Part shown: one piece after another, positions 1-8,224 of the stretch | Numbering within the stretch: the stretch's first letter is position 1 | How the letters are laid out: every line of letters starts with the position of its first letter | DNA from: Streptomyces drozdowiczii | GTDB taxonomy: Bacteria; Actinomycetota; Actinomycetes; Streptomycetales; Streptomycetaceae | Assembly: GCF_026167665.1 (NCBI RefSeq) | Contig: NZ_CP098740.1 | Location: forward strand, 7,316,001-7,380,000 | Direction of reading: 5' to 3' | Length of the DNA: 64,000 nt | Notes under the pieces: model-generated | The model's database searches: none | What the model saw: only the letters and a program-made list of their open reading frames with translations | Told to the model about the DNA's origin: nothing | Position numbers and translations under genes: made by a program

Positions 1-55
1 TACGCACCCTGGCCTCGTACGCGTCCAGGTCCATGGGGCGCCGATCCGCTGCCAC
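1..55 (-). CDS. Partial CDS, N-terminus of unknown protein
   Basis: Only the first 18 codons of a leftward gene lie inside the window. The GTG at 55-53 sits six bases after a good Shine-Dalgarno (GGAGAG on the minus strand), giving VAADRRPMDLDAYEARVR; an in-frame ATG at 34 is an alternative start without a well-spaced ribosome site. Nothing about function can be said from this fragment. Confidence 0.4.
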   Translation of the reverse strand, partial: MAADRRPMDLDAYEARVR

Positions 56-95
56 AAGGCTCTCCTCTTCGATTCAGTCACCGGGCGTCAGCACG

Positions 96-578
96 TCAGA
101 CGATGGCGTGGTCCACCAGTGCCCACATCCGATCCAGTTGCCCGTGCTCGATCGCCGTGCCCGGGTCCTGCGCGAGCAGCCGCGCTGCCCCTGCGACCAG
201 CGAAGCCACCGCCACCAGCCGGATCTGCTGATCCGCAGTGAGCCACGGCGCGTCCTGGACCACGCACGCCACGGCGGCCAGCTCGCTGCGCGTCACTTCG
301 TCGAGGCCGCCCGTCCCGTCGCTCATCACGCCAAAGGGGTCCATGCGGTCGCACTCCTCCGGGGTCAGGGAGGCCGTCGCGGTCTCGATCGCCTCCGGCA
401 ACTCCCGGGCAAGCCAGGCCCCGACCGGGCCGGGGGTCGGTGCGCCGGGCAGGGAGCGGATCCAGGCCGCTGCCCGGCGGCCGGCAGCCGCAGCGGCGGC
501 CAGGGCCTCCTCCTCGCCCTCCCACAGCTCGCACGGAACGTCATCAGGAGCCCCGGGGGGCAGGTGCGAGATCGTCAC
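96..578 (-). CDS. Hypothetical protein, 160 aa
   Basis: An Ala/Glu-rich soluble protein with no motif I recognise. The start is GTG, with a GAGGG purine run only two bases upstream, so the exact start is uncertain. Several amphipathic helices are likely and there is no signal peptide or membrane segment. It lies between the partial gene at the window edge and the replication-relaxation gene, all on the minus strand, so these may share a transcript. Codon use is GC3-rich like its neighbours, which supports it being a real gene. Function unknown. Confidence 0.6.
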   Translation of the reverse strand: MTISHLPPGAPDDVPCELWEGEEEALAAAAAAGRRAAAWIRSLPGAPTPGPVGAWLARELPEAIETATASLTPEECDRMDPFGVMSDGTGGLDEVTRSELAAVACVVQDAPWLTADQQIRLVAVASLVAGAARLLAQDPGTAIEHGQLDRMWALVDHAIV

Positions 579-637
579 AACCCTCTAACCGCTGGAGGCG
601 GCTGGAGGTCACCAACGGGCTCGCAGCCACCCACACC

Positions 638-2056
638 TCAAGTGCGCCAGCGTGAGAACCACCGGCCGGGCTCCCGCCGCTCCGGCCCTGCTTGCTCCTG
701 GCCCTCCTGGTCGTGGCGCTCGGGACGGTTGTGGAGTGTCTGGGCGAGCTGTACGGCGACGAGGGCGCGGCGCTTGCACCGATCGCAGAGCGTGGGGTGG
801 CTGTCGGCCGGGGTGCCCCAGTCTGCGGTCTGGGTCGCCTTCCAGCCTGCGTCGGTGAACTTCGTCCCGCAGCGCGCGCACGCGGGTCGTTGTGCTTCTC
901 GTTCCGCGGCGCGCTGTTCGGCCTCCTGGCGCTCGCGTTCCTTCGCCTCGCGCTCGCGGGCGCGCTGCTGGGCCCAGTAGCGGGCGTGGGCGGCGTCGCG
1001 GCGGGGGTTGCCGATCGCGTCAAACAGGGACTGTGAAGTGGGGCGGCCGAAGCGGCGGAAGACGTGGCCGTGCGGGCCGTGCTCGCGGAGGTCGTCCAGG
1101 GTGGTCGTGATGACGGGGATCTTCCTGTCGTAGTGGTGGAAGTCCTCGTCGTAGTCCTTGGTGCCTGCCCAGAGGTGGCGGGTGAGGGCGGCCAGGCGCG
1201 GGATGGTGCGTTCGAGGTTGCGGGCGCCGCGCGGGTTGAAGACGAGGAGCAGCGGCGGGTACGAGTCCTCGGGCCGCGTCCCGGGTGGGGTGGTCCAGCG
1301 GGTGCGCCACATCGGCTGGGCCTTGCCCTCGGTGTCCTTCACCTTGCGGCGGAAGAAGCGGGCGTACTTCTCTAGCTTGTCCGCGAGCTCCTCCGCGGTC
1401 TCGTGGCAGTTGTCGACCTCAACGAACAGCAGCGGCACACCGTCCTGGGGCGCGGTCAGGACGATGTCGGCCTGAGCGCCGCCTCGGCCCGGCGTACTCC
1501 AGGACCCGGCCACCGGCAACGGGACCTCGGTCCAGTACGAGCCGATGCTCCCCACACCGTCAGGTGCGTCGACGACGGCCTGGGCGGCCGACCGCACCGC
1601 GGGCGGATCCGTGGCCAGCTTGGCCAGGTCCGGCTTCGGGCGCAGCAACGCGATGACGGTTTCGTTGACAGCCATCGGGTGGGTGGCACCGCCGGCGCCC
1701 GCACCTCGTGCGGTGGCGCCCATCTCCGACAGGGGGCGCTGGAGCTCCGTGGCGGCGGCCTCCAGGCCCTTGAGGGTCAGGTGACGCAGGGCCTCGCCCG
1801 TGCTTGTGGAACCGCCGGTCGCGGTGAGGCGGTGGGTGCGCAGGTCGGCCAGGGCGGCGGTGTGGGTGGCGGTGCGGGCTGTCTTCCGCTTCGCCGCCGT
1901 CGGCTTCTCCGTGTGGCGGTGGTTCAGGTGCGGCAGAGCGATCCGCTGGATCTGATCCGTGGTGGCGACCTTGAGCACCCCGAGGACGCGCAGCACATCC
2001 GCGCGAGAGGTATTCGTCGACCCGGCCGCCTTCGACTTCTGCTTCCCCGTCGTCAT
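638..2056 (-). CDS. Replication-relaxation family protein, 472 aa
   Basis: This resembles the replication-relaxation (Replic_Relax) family found on actinobacterial plasmids, often near mobilisation genes. Residues about 18-110 form a winged-helix-like DNA-binding region (RADVLRVLGVLKVATTDQIQ). The central part contains FVEVDNCHETAEEL, which resembles a nuclease-fold core strand, but I cannot assign catalysis. The C-terminus has an Arg/Glu-rich coiled segment and then two Cys pairs (CARCGTKF and LCDRCK) that look like a zinc ribbon. Its ATG overlaps the stop of a small upstream reading frame (TGATG). With the MobF-type relaxase a few kb away it may act in DNA processing for transfer, which is inference. 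Confidence 0.7.
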   Translation of the reverse strand: MTTGKQKSKAAGSTNTSRADVLRVLGVLKVATTDQIQRIALPHLNHRHTEKPTAAKRKTARTATHTAALADLRTHRLTATGGSTSTGEALRHLTLKGLEAAATELQRPLSEMGATARGAGAGGATHPMAVNETVIALLRPKPDLAKLATDPPAVRSAAQAVVDAPDGVGSIGSYWTEVPLPVAGSWSTPGRGGAQADIVLTAPQDGVPLLFVEVDNCHETAEELADKLEKYARFFRRKVKDTEGKAQPMWRTRWTTPPGTRPEDSYPPLLLVFNPRGARNLERTIPRLAALTRHLWAGTKDYDEDFHHYDRKIPVITTTLDDLREHGPHGHVFRRFGRPTSQSLFDAIGNPRRDAAHARYWAQQRAREREAKERERQEAEQRAAEREAQRPACARCGTKFTDAGWKATQTADWGTPADSHPTLCDRCKRRALVAVQLAQTLHNRPERHDQEGQEQAGPERREPGRWFSRWRT

Positions 2057-2149
2057 CAGCTCGCCGCCTTCGCCGCGCGTCCCGCTGCCAGCCGACTGCC
2101 AGCTGGGCTTCGCCGGGCGTCCGGGGCCGGCACCCGATGCTCTCCTCCA

Positions 2150-2370
2150 CTACAAGGAGGAGAGAAGAAGGGGTGTGACAACGCTCCGTTCCGCCCTGAC
2201 CAGCAACTTTGCCTGGTTTCGGCGGCCGGGCACCAAAGGGGAATCCCAAGGGGCATCCACAGTGGCCGCCGCAGGGCGCTGCCGGGCCTGATCCGCCGGG
2301 GTGCCAGGATGCTGGCTCGTACGGTGCGCACCGTACGGCGGCCGGTTCGCGGGCGAGTGGTAGTGGTCAT
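2150..2370 (-). pseudogene. Small gene, frameshifted as sequenced (about 73 aa if restored)
   Basis: An ATG at 2370 has an excellent Shine-Dalgarno (AAGGAG, seven-base spacer) and starts MTTTTRPRTGRRTVRTVR. The frame quality then drops. Adding one base to the G4 run at 2298-2301 moves the reading into a frame that ends at a TAG near 2150 with a plausible product (ending LLVRAERSVVTPLLLSSL). As written, the original frame instead runs on to 2056, overlapping the start of the replication-relaxation gene. No domain is recognised. This is a tentative member of the set of homopolymer-broken genes in this window. Confidence 0.35.
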
Positions 2371-2789
2371 CGAGGGCTCCTTCACAGCCACCAGGACAGG
2401 ACCCGGGCAGCATGCGAAGAGACCCCTTGTCCGCGGTCTGACGGTGCCCGGTAGCGAACCCTGTCCAGGAGAAACGCAACCACCCCGAACCGGTTCGCGG
2501 GGCTTGGGGCACTGTTTGGGTCACTGCCCGCAGCAAATGGGTCAGCGTTTCCGCCCCGGCCCGCGCAGGACCGGGGTCGGGGGTGGAGGCGGCTGGTGCG
2601 GCTGATCAGTCCAAGCTCTTCGAGGCGCCCGAGTTGGCTGGACAAGGGGACCCGGTTTGGCCCTTGCAGCCCCGATTCGCCCCATCCGTGGAGCGGGAAG
2701 AAATCTCTGGTCTCTGTCCACAGGCCCGCCAGCCAACCATGCGATGTGCCCGCCGCGAGTCGCGCGGCGGCCATCGTGAGGAGAGCTTG
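2371..2789. other. Non-coding spacer upstream of two divergent genes
   Basis: I see no convincing gene here. The spacer separates a leftward small gene from a rightward gene at 2790 and so should carry both promoters. It contains the 15-mer AACCGGTTCGCGGGG at 2488-2502, repeated exactly at 15828-15842. Open frames on both strands have poor composition and no ribosome sites. Confidence 0.4.
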
Positions 2790-3259
2790 ATGCACTACCC
2801 GTTCCCGTCCCGCACGCCGCTGACGCCCGACCAGGTGGAGCAGGGCTTCGACTACCTCTTGTCGCTCCAGATGGGCGGCGGGAACTACGTCTCCGGCCGC
2901 ACGCCAGCCTCTCCAGAGCTGGCCTTCCTGCTGCTGCGGCTCGCCGAAAACATCGTCCTCCCCGCCACGGGAGTCCTGGGCAACGGGGAGCCGCACGCGG
3001 ACTCCTTCGCCCTGGACGAGGTCGGATGCATCTTGCTGTCCGCCCTGCGGGACTGGACGCGCGACTCCCCACCACTGCCGTGCTGGGCATCGCCCGCAGC
3101 ATCATCCGCTTCGTCGAGAACGTCATCCCCGACCCCGACGACCACGGAGACACCCGAGCCACCCTGGAGACCATGCGCGACGAACACCTGGAGTGGGCCC
3201 GCACCGTGCAGTCCATGACCCCGCGCCCGCAACCACACCCCGATGCGCCTGTGCAGTGA
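2790..3259 (+). pseudogene. Unknown small helical protein, frameshifted as sequenced (156 aa if restored)
   Basis: The ATG at 2790 follows GAGGAG with a five-base spacer. The first frame reads well to LSALRDWTRDSP, then turns into Ser/Pro/Thr shadow sequence. The good frame continues as TTAVLGIARSIIRFVENV to a stop at 3259. One extra C in the C4 run at 3067-3070 joins the two parts into a single 156-aa protein. No domain is recognised; it is mostly helical and acidic at the C-terminus. The same one-base repair works for seven other genes in the window, so an assembly error is more likely than true decay. Confidence 0.6.
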
Positions 3260-3459
3260 GGCGCATCGGGTGGCCACCCAGTGGGCGATCCCTTGTCCGA
3301 CAGCCGCACACTGTGGTGCCCTGCTGATGGTCTCAGCGTCCATTGGTAGCGATGGGGAGTCACCGCACGCCCGCCCGGAGGTCACGAAGGGATATCCACG
3401 TGCGGGACAGCGGGGACGTCGCAACAATCACAACAAGTGCACCGCCACCAGGAGTTGTT

Positions 3460-4473
3460 ATGTCTCACCCCCTCGCCCCGCACACAGTCCAACGGCTCGC
3501 ATATGTCCGGTACCTGTACCGCGAGGGCATCGAGCAGAGCCGCCAGCCCGCCCCACTCTGCTCACGAGCCATCACCTCCTTCCACGACGCCGTCGAGAAC
3601 TACCTCGGCATCGTCACCCAGCACCTCCGCATCGACGTGAATAAGGCTCCCGAGTTCATCGCGTACTGGGCCCTGATCAAGGAGAAGTTCGAACTGCCGA
3701 AGAAGGACTCGATGAAGCGTCTCAACGACGCTCGCGTGGCCCTCAAACACAACGGCACCTTCCCCTCCAAGCACCAGATCGAGCAGGCCCACCAGACGCT
3801 GGACGACTTCTTCGCCACGGTCACACCCAAAGTCTTCGGTGTCGACTTTGACTCCATCGACATGGTCGACCTACTGACGCAGCCGGAGGTTGTCCGTCTT
3901 GTGCGCGAGGCACGGACACACGCGGACATTGGTGACTACCCCATGGCCATGGCCGGCCTCGTGCTCGCCTTCGATGCACTTCTTGATCACTACGCCAGGG
4001 GGGAGAACCCCGTGGCAAGCGAGTCGCCGTTCAAATTCGGAGCGTCGCTCTACTTCATGGACGAGCCCCGCATCGATGGTGCCGGCGCCCATACCAACAC
4101 CCGACTCAAGAAGCTCAGCGACTTCGCGACCAGTGCGCAGAGGGCCCTGCAGGCGATCAGCCTTGGCATCGACTACCCCAGCCTGGCCCGGTTCAGGATC
4201 ATCGCGCCGCCTGTGTACGGCCATGGCGACGGCAGTCACCGCTTCGTGAACCTGAACTCTGTGCAGGCGCTCACGGCAGAGGACTACGACTGGGCGTCGC
4301 ACTTCGTCATCGAGTCCGCCCTCAGAGCCTCCCGGGCCGACGAGATCCGGGGTATCCAAGAGCGCCAGTTCACCCAGAACTGGAATCCGCACGAGCCGTT
4401 CGGTGAGCGCAGTTGGACAGGCCCTGTGGACCCGGCGCCGGAACCGGAGTTTTCCGCGTTCGACGAGGTGTGA
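3460..4473 (+). CDS. HEPN-like protein of unknown function, 337 aa
   Basis: The ATG at 3460 is chosen over an upstream in-frame ATG because GGAG lies six bases before it. The protein is soluble and helix-rich. Residues about 75-95 contain NDARVALKHNG, an R-x4-H arrangement (RVALKH) of the kind used by HEPN ribonucleases. The N-terminal half (FHDAVENYLGIV, a long helical bundle) suits that fold, while the C-terminal half is unassigned. HEPN proteins often act in abortive-infection or toxin systems, but no partner gene is obvious here: it stands alone, rightward, between a broken small gene and a repeat-rich spacer. The HEPN assignment is inference from one motif. Confidence 0.65.
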   Translation: MSHPLAPHTVQRLAYVRYLYREGIEQSRQPAPLCSRAITSFHDAVENYLGIVTQHLRIDVNKAPEFIAYWALIKEKFELPKKDSMKRLNDARVALKHNGTFPSKHQIEQAHQTLDDFFATVTPKVFGVDFDSIDMVDLLTQPEVVRLVREARTHADIGDYPMAMAGLVLAFDALLDHYARGENPVASESPFKFGASLYFMDEPRIDGAGAHTNTRLKKLSDFATSAQRALQAISLGIDYPSLARFRIIAPPVYGHGDGSHRFVNLNSVQALTAEDYDWASHFVIESALRASRADEIRGIQERQFTQNWNPHEPFGERSWTGPVDPAPEPEFSAFDEV

Positions 4474-4529
4474 CACTGCTGTGGGGCAGGTGGATGGGCT
4501 CAGCGGCCAGGACCGGCCTGTGTCCCTTT

Positions 4530-4797
4530 ATGAAGGCCGGATGGGTGCGCGCCAGTGCGGTGGTGCGCGCACCGGTGTGACCGGCGCGCAGGAGCGGTGC
4601 GCATTGGGTGGCCGGTGGTGCGGTGGATTGGGTCGGGTGGGCGGTGCGCGTCCGCTCCCGGCCGGAGTGGGCTCCACTCGGTGGAGTGGATGTCGAGCAC
4701 GGTGGCGTCCACTCCCACCGAGTGGCGCACACCGAGTGGCGCCCAGCAGGGAGTGGACCCGCACCACGGCACCGGGTGCGCGCACCATCGGGTCCAC
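4530..4797. repeat. Cluster of short direct and inverted repeats (CCACTC/GAGTGG, GGTGCGCGCAC)
   Basis: This gene-free stretch holds about eight copies of CCACTC or its complement GAGTGG within roughly 140 bases (4664-4803), several arranged as small palindromes such as CACTCGGTGGAGTG. Two GTGCGCGCAC blocks (near 4563 and 4776) and a related GTGCGCGCC lie alongside. Open frames over it are His/Arg/Pro-rich and do not look coded. Possible roles are protein-binding iterons, a transfer site, or a recombination scar, since the relaxase relic abuts it. Confidence 0.5.
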
Positions 4798-4920
4798 TCA
4801 GTGGCCGGCCTCCCGGCCTCGGTGCGGTCCGGGCTCCTGCTGGTGGTGCACCTGCTGGTCGCCTGAGCGCACCGCGCCGACATCGTCGGTGAGCATCGGG
4901 TGGACCGCGCCGGGTGCACT
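4798..4920 (-). pseudogene. Relic of a relaxase gene 3' end
   Basis: Bases 4801-4874 match 6260-6333, the last codons of the MobF-type relaxase gene, at 59 of 74 positions without gaps. Read in the matching frame, the relic gives VRSGDQQVHHQQEPGP and ends GREAGH plus TGA, against VRPDDQQAHRPRQPGP and GREADR plus TAA in the intact gene. Both copies thus keep frame and stop position. No relaxase domain is left upstream. It is the tail of a diverged second relaxase gene, lost by deletion or left by recombination. Confidence 0.6.
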
Positions 4921-4969
4921 CAGCAGTCGGCTTCTCGCCGCGGTGCAGCCCGACGGCCGGGGATACGTT

Positions 4970-5995
4970 CTATGCGGCTGAACGCTGGTAATGGGATGGC
5001 AGGGCCTGGGCGAGCCAGTCGGGGGTGGCGCCCGCTCCCACTAGTCGCCCGTGCTCCTGCCCTGTGTCGCGGCCGACGCGACCCCGCCGGAAGTGGATCC
5101 CGATCTCGCCGCGGCGGCCTCCTCCCGCATCGAGGGTGTACCAGCAATTGCGCTCGGCTCCCTGGTCGCAGTCGCACGGCTTGCACACGCAGTGCTCACG
5201 GGCTGCCTTCAGCGGCATCCCCCATACCGGATGGGTCAGGTACGCAAGGAGCGCCTCATGGTCCATCGGGACGTCGTGCTCGTAGCGCAGCTCGAACTTC
5301 CACCCCAGACCGTGACGCCAGTACCTGACGCAGTACGGCTTGGTCGCAGTGTGGAAGAGGGCGATGCGGCGCAGGAGGCCACTGGCGACCCAAGCATGGT
5401 CGGCCTCCTCCTCCAGCCAGGCGTGGTCTGCGGCCAGGTAGTCGGACTCGAACGAGGTCAGCGCAGGCGCGTCCCACAGGGGGACGAGATGGCCGTCGTG
5501 GCATGCGGTGCGGTGTGTAGTGACGATGGTGCGCCACTGTGCGGTGGCCAGTCCGCTGAGGGTGACGCGGGCGTCGGTACCGACCAGGCCCAGGTGAGCA
5601 CCGGCCGCGTCGATCCCGAGGAGCCTGATCCCGGCGATGCCTCCCGGGCCTCCTTCGTCCTCGTCAGGCCCGGTGTACTGGGTGGGCAGGAGAGAGAGCA
5701 GGGAGTGCTCCGGCAGCGAGTGCTTGGGGCCGAGTTTGGGATCGAGTTCCACGACCAGGTGGTCGGCGCCGGGGTGGACCTGGGCAACGCCGGCGGGGTG
5801 GGCGCAGTAATCGCTCGTGCCGCCCAGCCGCTCGAACACGGCGGCCTCCAGGCGTGCCTGGGCCCGGTCGGCAGCCGCAGGAACCGGGGCTTGCCCTTGG
5901 AGGGCTTGGAGGTGCTGGAGGCTGGTCTGGTGCCCGAGGCCCGTGCATCGGGCACGGTATCGGGCCTTCTGGGTGAGGATTTCACCGTGACTCAT
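4970..5995 (-). CDS. Hypothetical protein with C-terminal Cys cluster, 341 aa
   Basis: The start is the ATG at 5995, six bases after AGGAA; the longer frame upstream lacks a ribosome site and has poor composition. The product is a soluble acidic protein. Near residues 285-305 it has a Cys-rich patch (HCVCKPCDCDQ and a further Cys) that could bind a metal. I do not recognise the family. It is downstream of the relaxase on the same strand, about 260 bases away, so it may belong to the mobilisation region. Confidence 0.65.
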   Translation of the reverse strand: MSHGEILTQKARYRARCTGLGHQTSLQHLQALQGQAPVPAAADRAQARLEAAVFERLGGTSDYCAHPAGVAQVHPGADHLVVELDPKLGPKHSLPEHSLLSLLPTQYTGPDEDEGGPGGIAGIRLLGIDAAGAHLGLVGTDARVTLSGLATAQWRTIVTTHRTACHDGHLVPLWDAPALTSFESDYLAADHAWLEEEADHAWVASGLLRRIALFHTATKPYCVRYWRHGLGWKFELRYEHDVPMDHEALLAYLTHPVWGMPLKAAREHCVCKPCDCDQGAERNCWYTLDAGGGRRGEIGIHFRRGRVGRDTGQEHGRLVGAGATPDWLAQALPSHYQRSAA

Positions 5996-6256
5996 CAACG
6001 TTCCTGACTGCGGACCGTCCGGCCCCGGCCCGCACAGGTAGTGCGAACGGTTTGCGTGCTGTTGGGTCGGGGCCTTGCTCCTTCGCATCCGCGGGTAAAG
6101 CGGGGGCGTCTGGGCCGGAGAGCGCGCTGCGGATGCTGGCCCACCGAGGGGGCCATTCAGGAGTGTGCCGCCGGGACGGCCCTCCGGTACGGCTGACGGG
6201 CTGCCACAACCGTTCATTCAGTCGTCCGAGTGACGGCAGAGACTGGCGTCCGGCAG

Positions 6257-8224
6257 TTAGCGGTCGGCCTCCCGGCCGTGGTGGGGTCCGGGTTGCCGTG
6301 GGCGGTGCGCCTGCTGGTCGTCCGGGCGCACCGGGGGCGGCGTCTCGGTGTCGTCGTTGCGGCGCGTGTAGCGGTTCATCGTGGTGTGGGCCCGGTCGGC
6401 CGCCTCGGTGAACGCGTCCTGGAGGTGGCGCAGGCGTTCGGCGGTGAGATCGAGAGCGTCGACGTCCGTACGGGGTTCCCACAGGGCCCGCAGCGCCTTC
6501 AGGTCCATCGCCCCGTGGCGGCCGGGCTCCTGCTCCTGGTCGTCGTGCTCGGGGTCGGCCGGCTCGGGCACGAGCAGTTGCTCGGGCATCGCCGCCTGCT
6601 GGTGGGCGACGACGTCGTACGCCCGCCCCCGCACAGCAGAGGTGGTGGTGCGCAGCTTCTCCCGCACCACCGCGCCGGCGAGGACGGCGCGCTCGTACCG
6701 GAGCGGGATGCGGGGGATCGTCCACTCCCCCGCATCCTGCCCCGGAGGCCGGTGCGCGGGCGGCTCGCCGGGGCCAGCCGGGCGCTGCCAGCCCAGGTCG
6801 GGCGCGGGGGCGGGTGGGCGGCGGCTAGGGAGGTCGGACAGGGCCCACCGGGCGGTGTAGTGGCGGTAGCCGGGCTCTAGCCCGCGGATCGTCTTCGGCT
6901 CGCTGATGTCCAGGCAGTGGGTGGAGATGGCGGCGGCCACGATCTGGTCGTCCAGGCCGGGGTCGCGGCGGCGGCCGCGCAGGACGAGGGCGAGGTGGCG
7001 GCGGGCTTCGGCGAGCAGGTGCCGGCGGTGGAAGCGGCCGCCGTCGTTCATCACGAACACGGTCGCGGTGACGTCGATGGCCGCCAGGGCGACATCGACC
7101 ACGGCCGCGACGCGGGCCCGGACCGCGGCGGCCGCGGCGCGGGCGTGCTCGAGGAGGGAGTTGATGACGTCGGCGGCGACCTTGGAGGTGAGGATCGCGC
7201 TCACCTTCCACCAGGCGCGCAGCTGCGCGAGCGGCTGGGTCTTCTGCTTGGGCGGGCGGGTCTTGCGGGCGGCGATCTGGTTCATCTTGGCGCGGGCCCG
7301 CTCGGAGACCACGGGCAGGAACCGCGGCTCGCCGTCGTCATCAACGGCGGTGACGTACTCGTGCTCCAGCTCGGCCAGGCAGGCGGCGATCTGGTCACTG
7401 CGCCGGGAGGTCCAGCGGATCAGCTCGTGCGACACCCCGGCAATCTCCATCACAGGCCGGCGCCCCGGAGTGACGATGCGCGGCTCGGTCGCCAGCCCCA
7501 GCGCCTCGCAGACCTCAGCGGCCACCAGCTCGCTGTAGAGCGCGGAGGTCGCCACCGTGTTCTCGTGCAGGGCCGTTGTGTGGATCGAGCCCCACTTCCC
7601 GTCCAGACGCTGCCCCTTCACAGACAGCAGCACATGGTCATGGAGCAAGGGCCGCCCAGAGCGAGCCTCGTAGTGGCGGAAGCGGGCGGCGACCAGACCG
7701 CCGGGCGGCCGGACCCGGTAGATGCCGTCCTTGCCGTACCGGATCACCGCGACCTCGTCCTCGATCCACTCCAGCACCCGCTCGATCGCCCGCTCGTGCG
7801 CGGCCTCGATCACCCGCCGGGTCTCGTCATCCCCGAACGCCCACAGAAGGTAGATCGTCGGCTGCGGCCGGAACACGAAGTCGACACCGGTCACCGTCAC
7901 CCGGCGTCCGAGGGCGCCGGCCTCGAAGGCCTTCTTCGCCGAGTCACCCGCGGCGAGCCGCTCGGCCTCGATCCGGTCCGCGTACGGGTGGCGGCCCCGC
8001 TCGCCGAACAGGTTCCGCAGCTGCGCCTCGGTGACCTCCTCACCCGGCGCGAGTCCGAGCACGGCAAGTCCCCGGCCCATCCAGCGCCCGACCGGGACCC
8101 CGGCCTGTTCCTGGGCGGCGCGCAGCGGCGTGCGGGCCAGGCGGCGGCCGTCGCCGACAACGGTCTCGCGGAGGTAGTAGCGGTACATCTGACCGGCTCG
8201 GACGATCTTGATATCTACTGTCAT
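6257..8224 (-). CDS. MobF-family relaxase (TrwC/TraA-type domain, no helicase part), 655 aa
   Basis: Relaxases of this family nick one strand at an origin of transfer and stay bound to it through a tyrosine. The N-terminus has the family's clustered tyrosines (AGQMYRYYLRETVVG, residues 10-25). Residues about 185-205 contain FRHYEARSGRPLLHDHVLL, matching the metal-binding histidine motif. Full-length TrwC/TraA proteins carry a C-terminal helicase and exceed 900 aa; this one stops at about 655 aa, with a Pro/Glu/Arg-rich tail in place of a helicase. ATG 8224 is used; GTG 8233 is the alternative and neither has a strong ribosome site. The adjacent helicase frame overlaps its start by 185 bases, which is abnormal. 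Confidence 0.8.
   Translation of the reverse strand: MTVDIKIVRAGQMYRYYLRETVVGDGRRLARTPLRAAQEQAGVPVGRWMGRGLAVLGLAPGEEVTEAQLRNLFGERGRHPYADRIEAERLAAGDSAKKAFEAGALGRRVTVTGVDFVFRPQPTIYLLWAFGDDETRRVIEAAHERAIERVLEWIEDEVAVIRYGKDGIYRVRPPGGLVAARFRHYEARSGRPLLHDHVLLSVKGQRLDGKWGSIHTTALHENTVATSALYSELVAAEVCEALGLATEPRIVTPGRRPVMEIAGVSHELIRWTSRRSDQIAACLAELEHEYVTAVDDDGEPRFLPVVSERARAKMNQIAARKTRPPKQKTQPLAQLRAWWKVSAILTSKVAADVINSLLEHARAAAAAVRARVAAVVDVALAAIDVTATVFVMNDGGRFHRRHLLAEARRHLALVLRGRRRDPGLDDQIVAAAISTHCLDISEPKTIRGLEPGYRHYTARWALSDLPSRRPPAPAPDLGWQRPAGPGEPPAHRPPGQDAGEWTIPRIPLRYERAVLAGAVVREKLRTTTSAVRGRAYDVVAHQQAAMPEQLLVPEPADPEHDDQEQEPGRHGAMDLKALRALWEPRTDVDALDLTAERLRHLQDAFTEAADRAHTTMNRYTRRNDDTETPPPVRPDDQQAHRPRQPGPHHGREADR

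Noticed and set aside
4500..4919. Leftward open frame over the repeat block
   Set aside because: His/Arg/Pro/Ser-rich composition and no ribosome site; better explained by repeats plus the relaxase relic.
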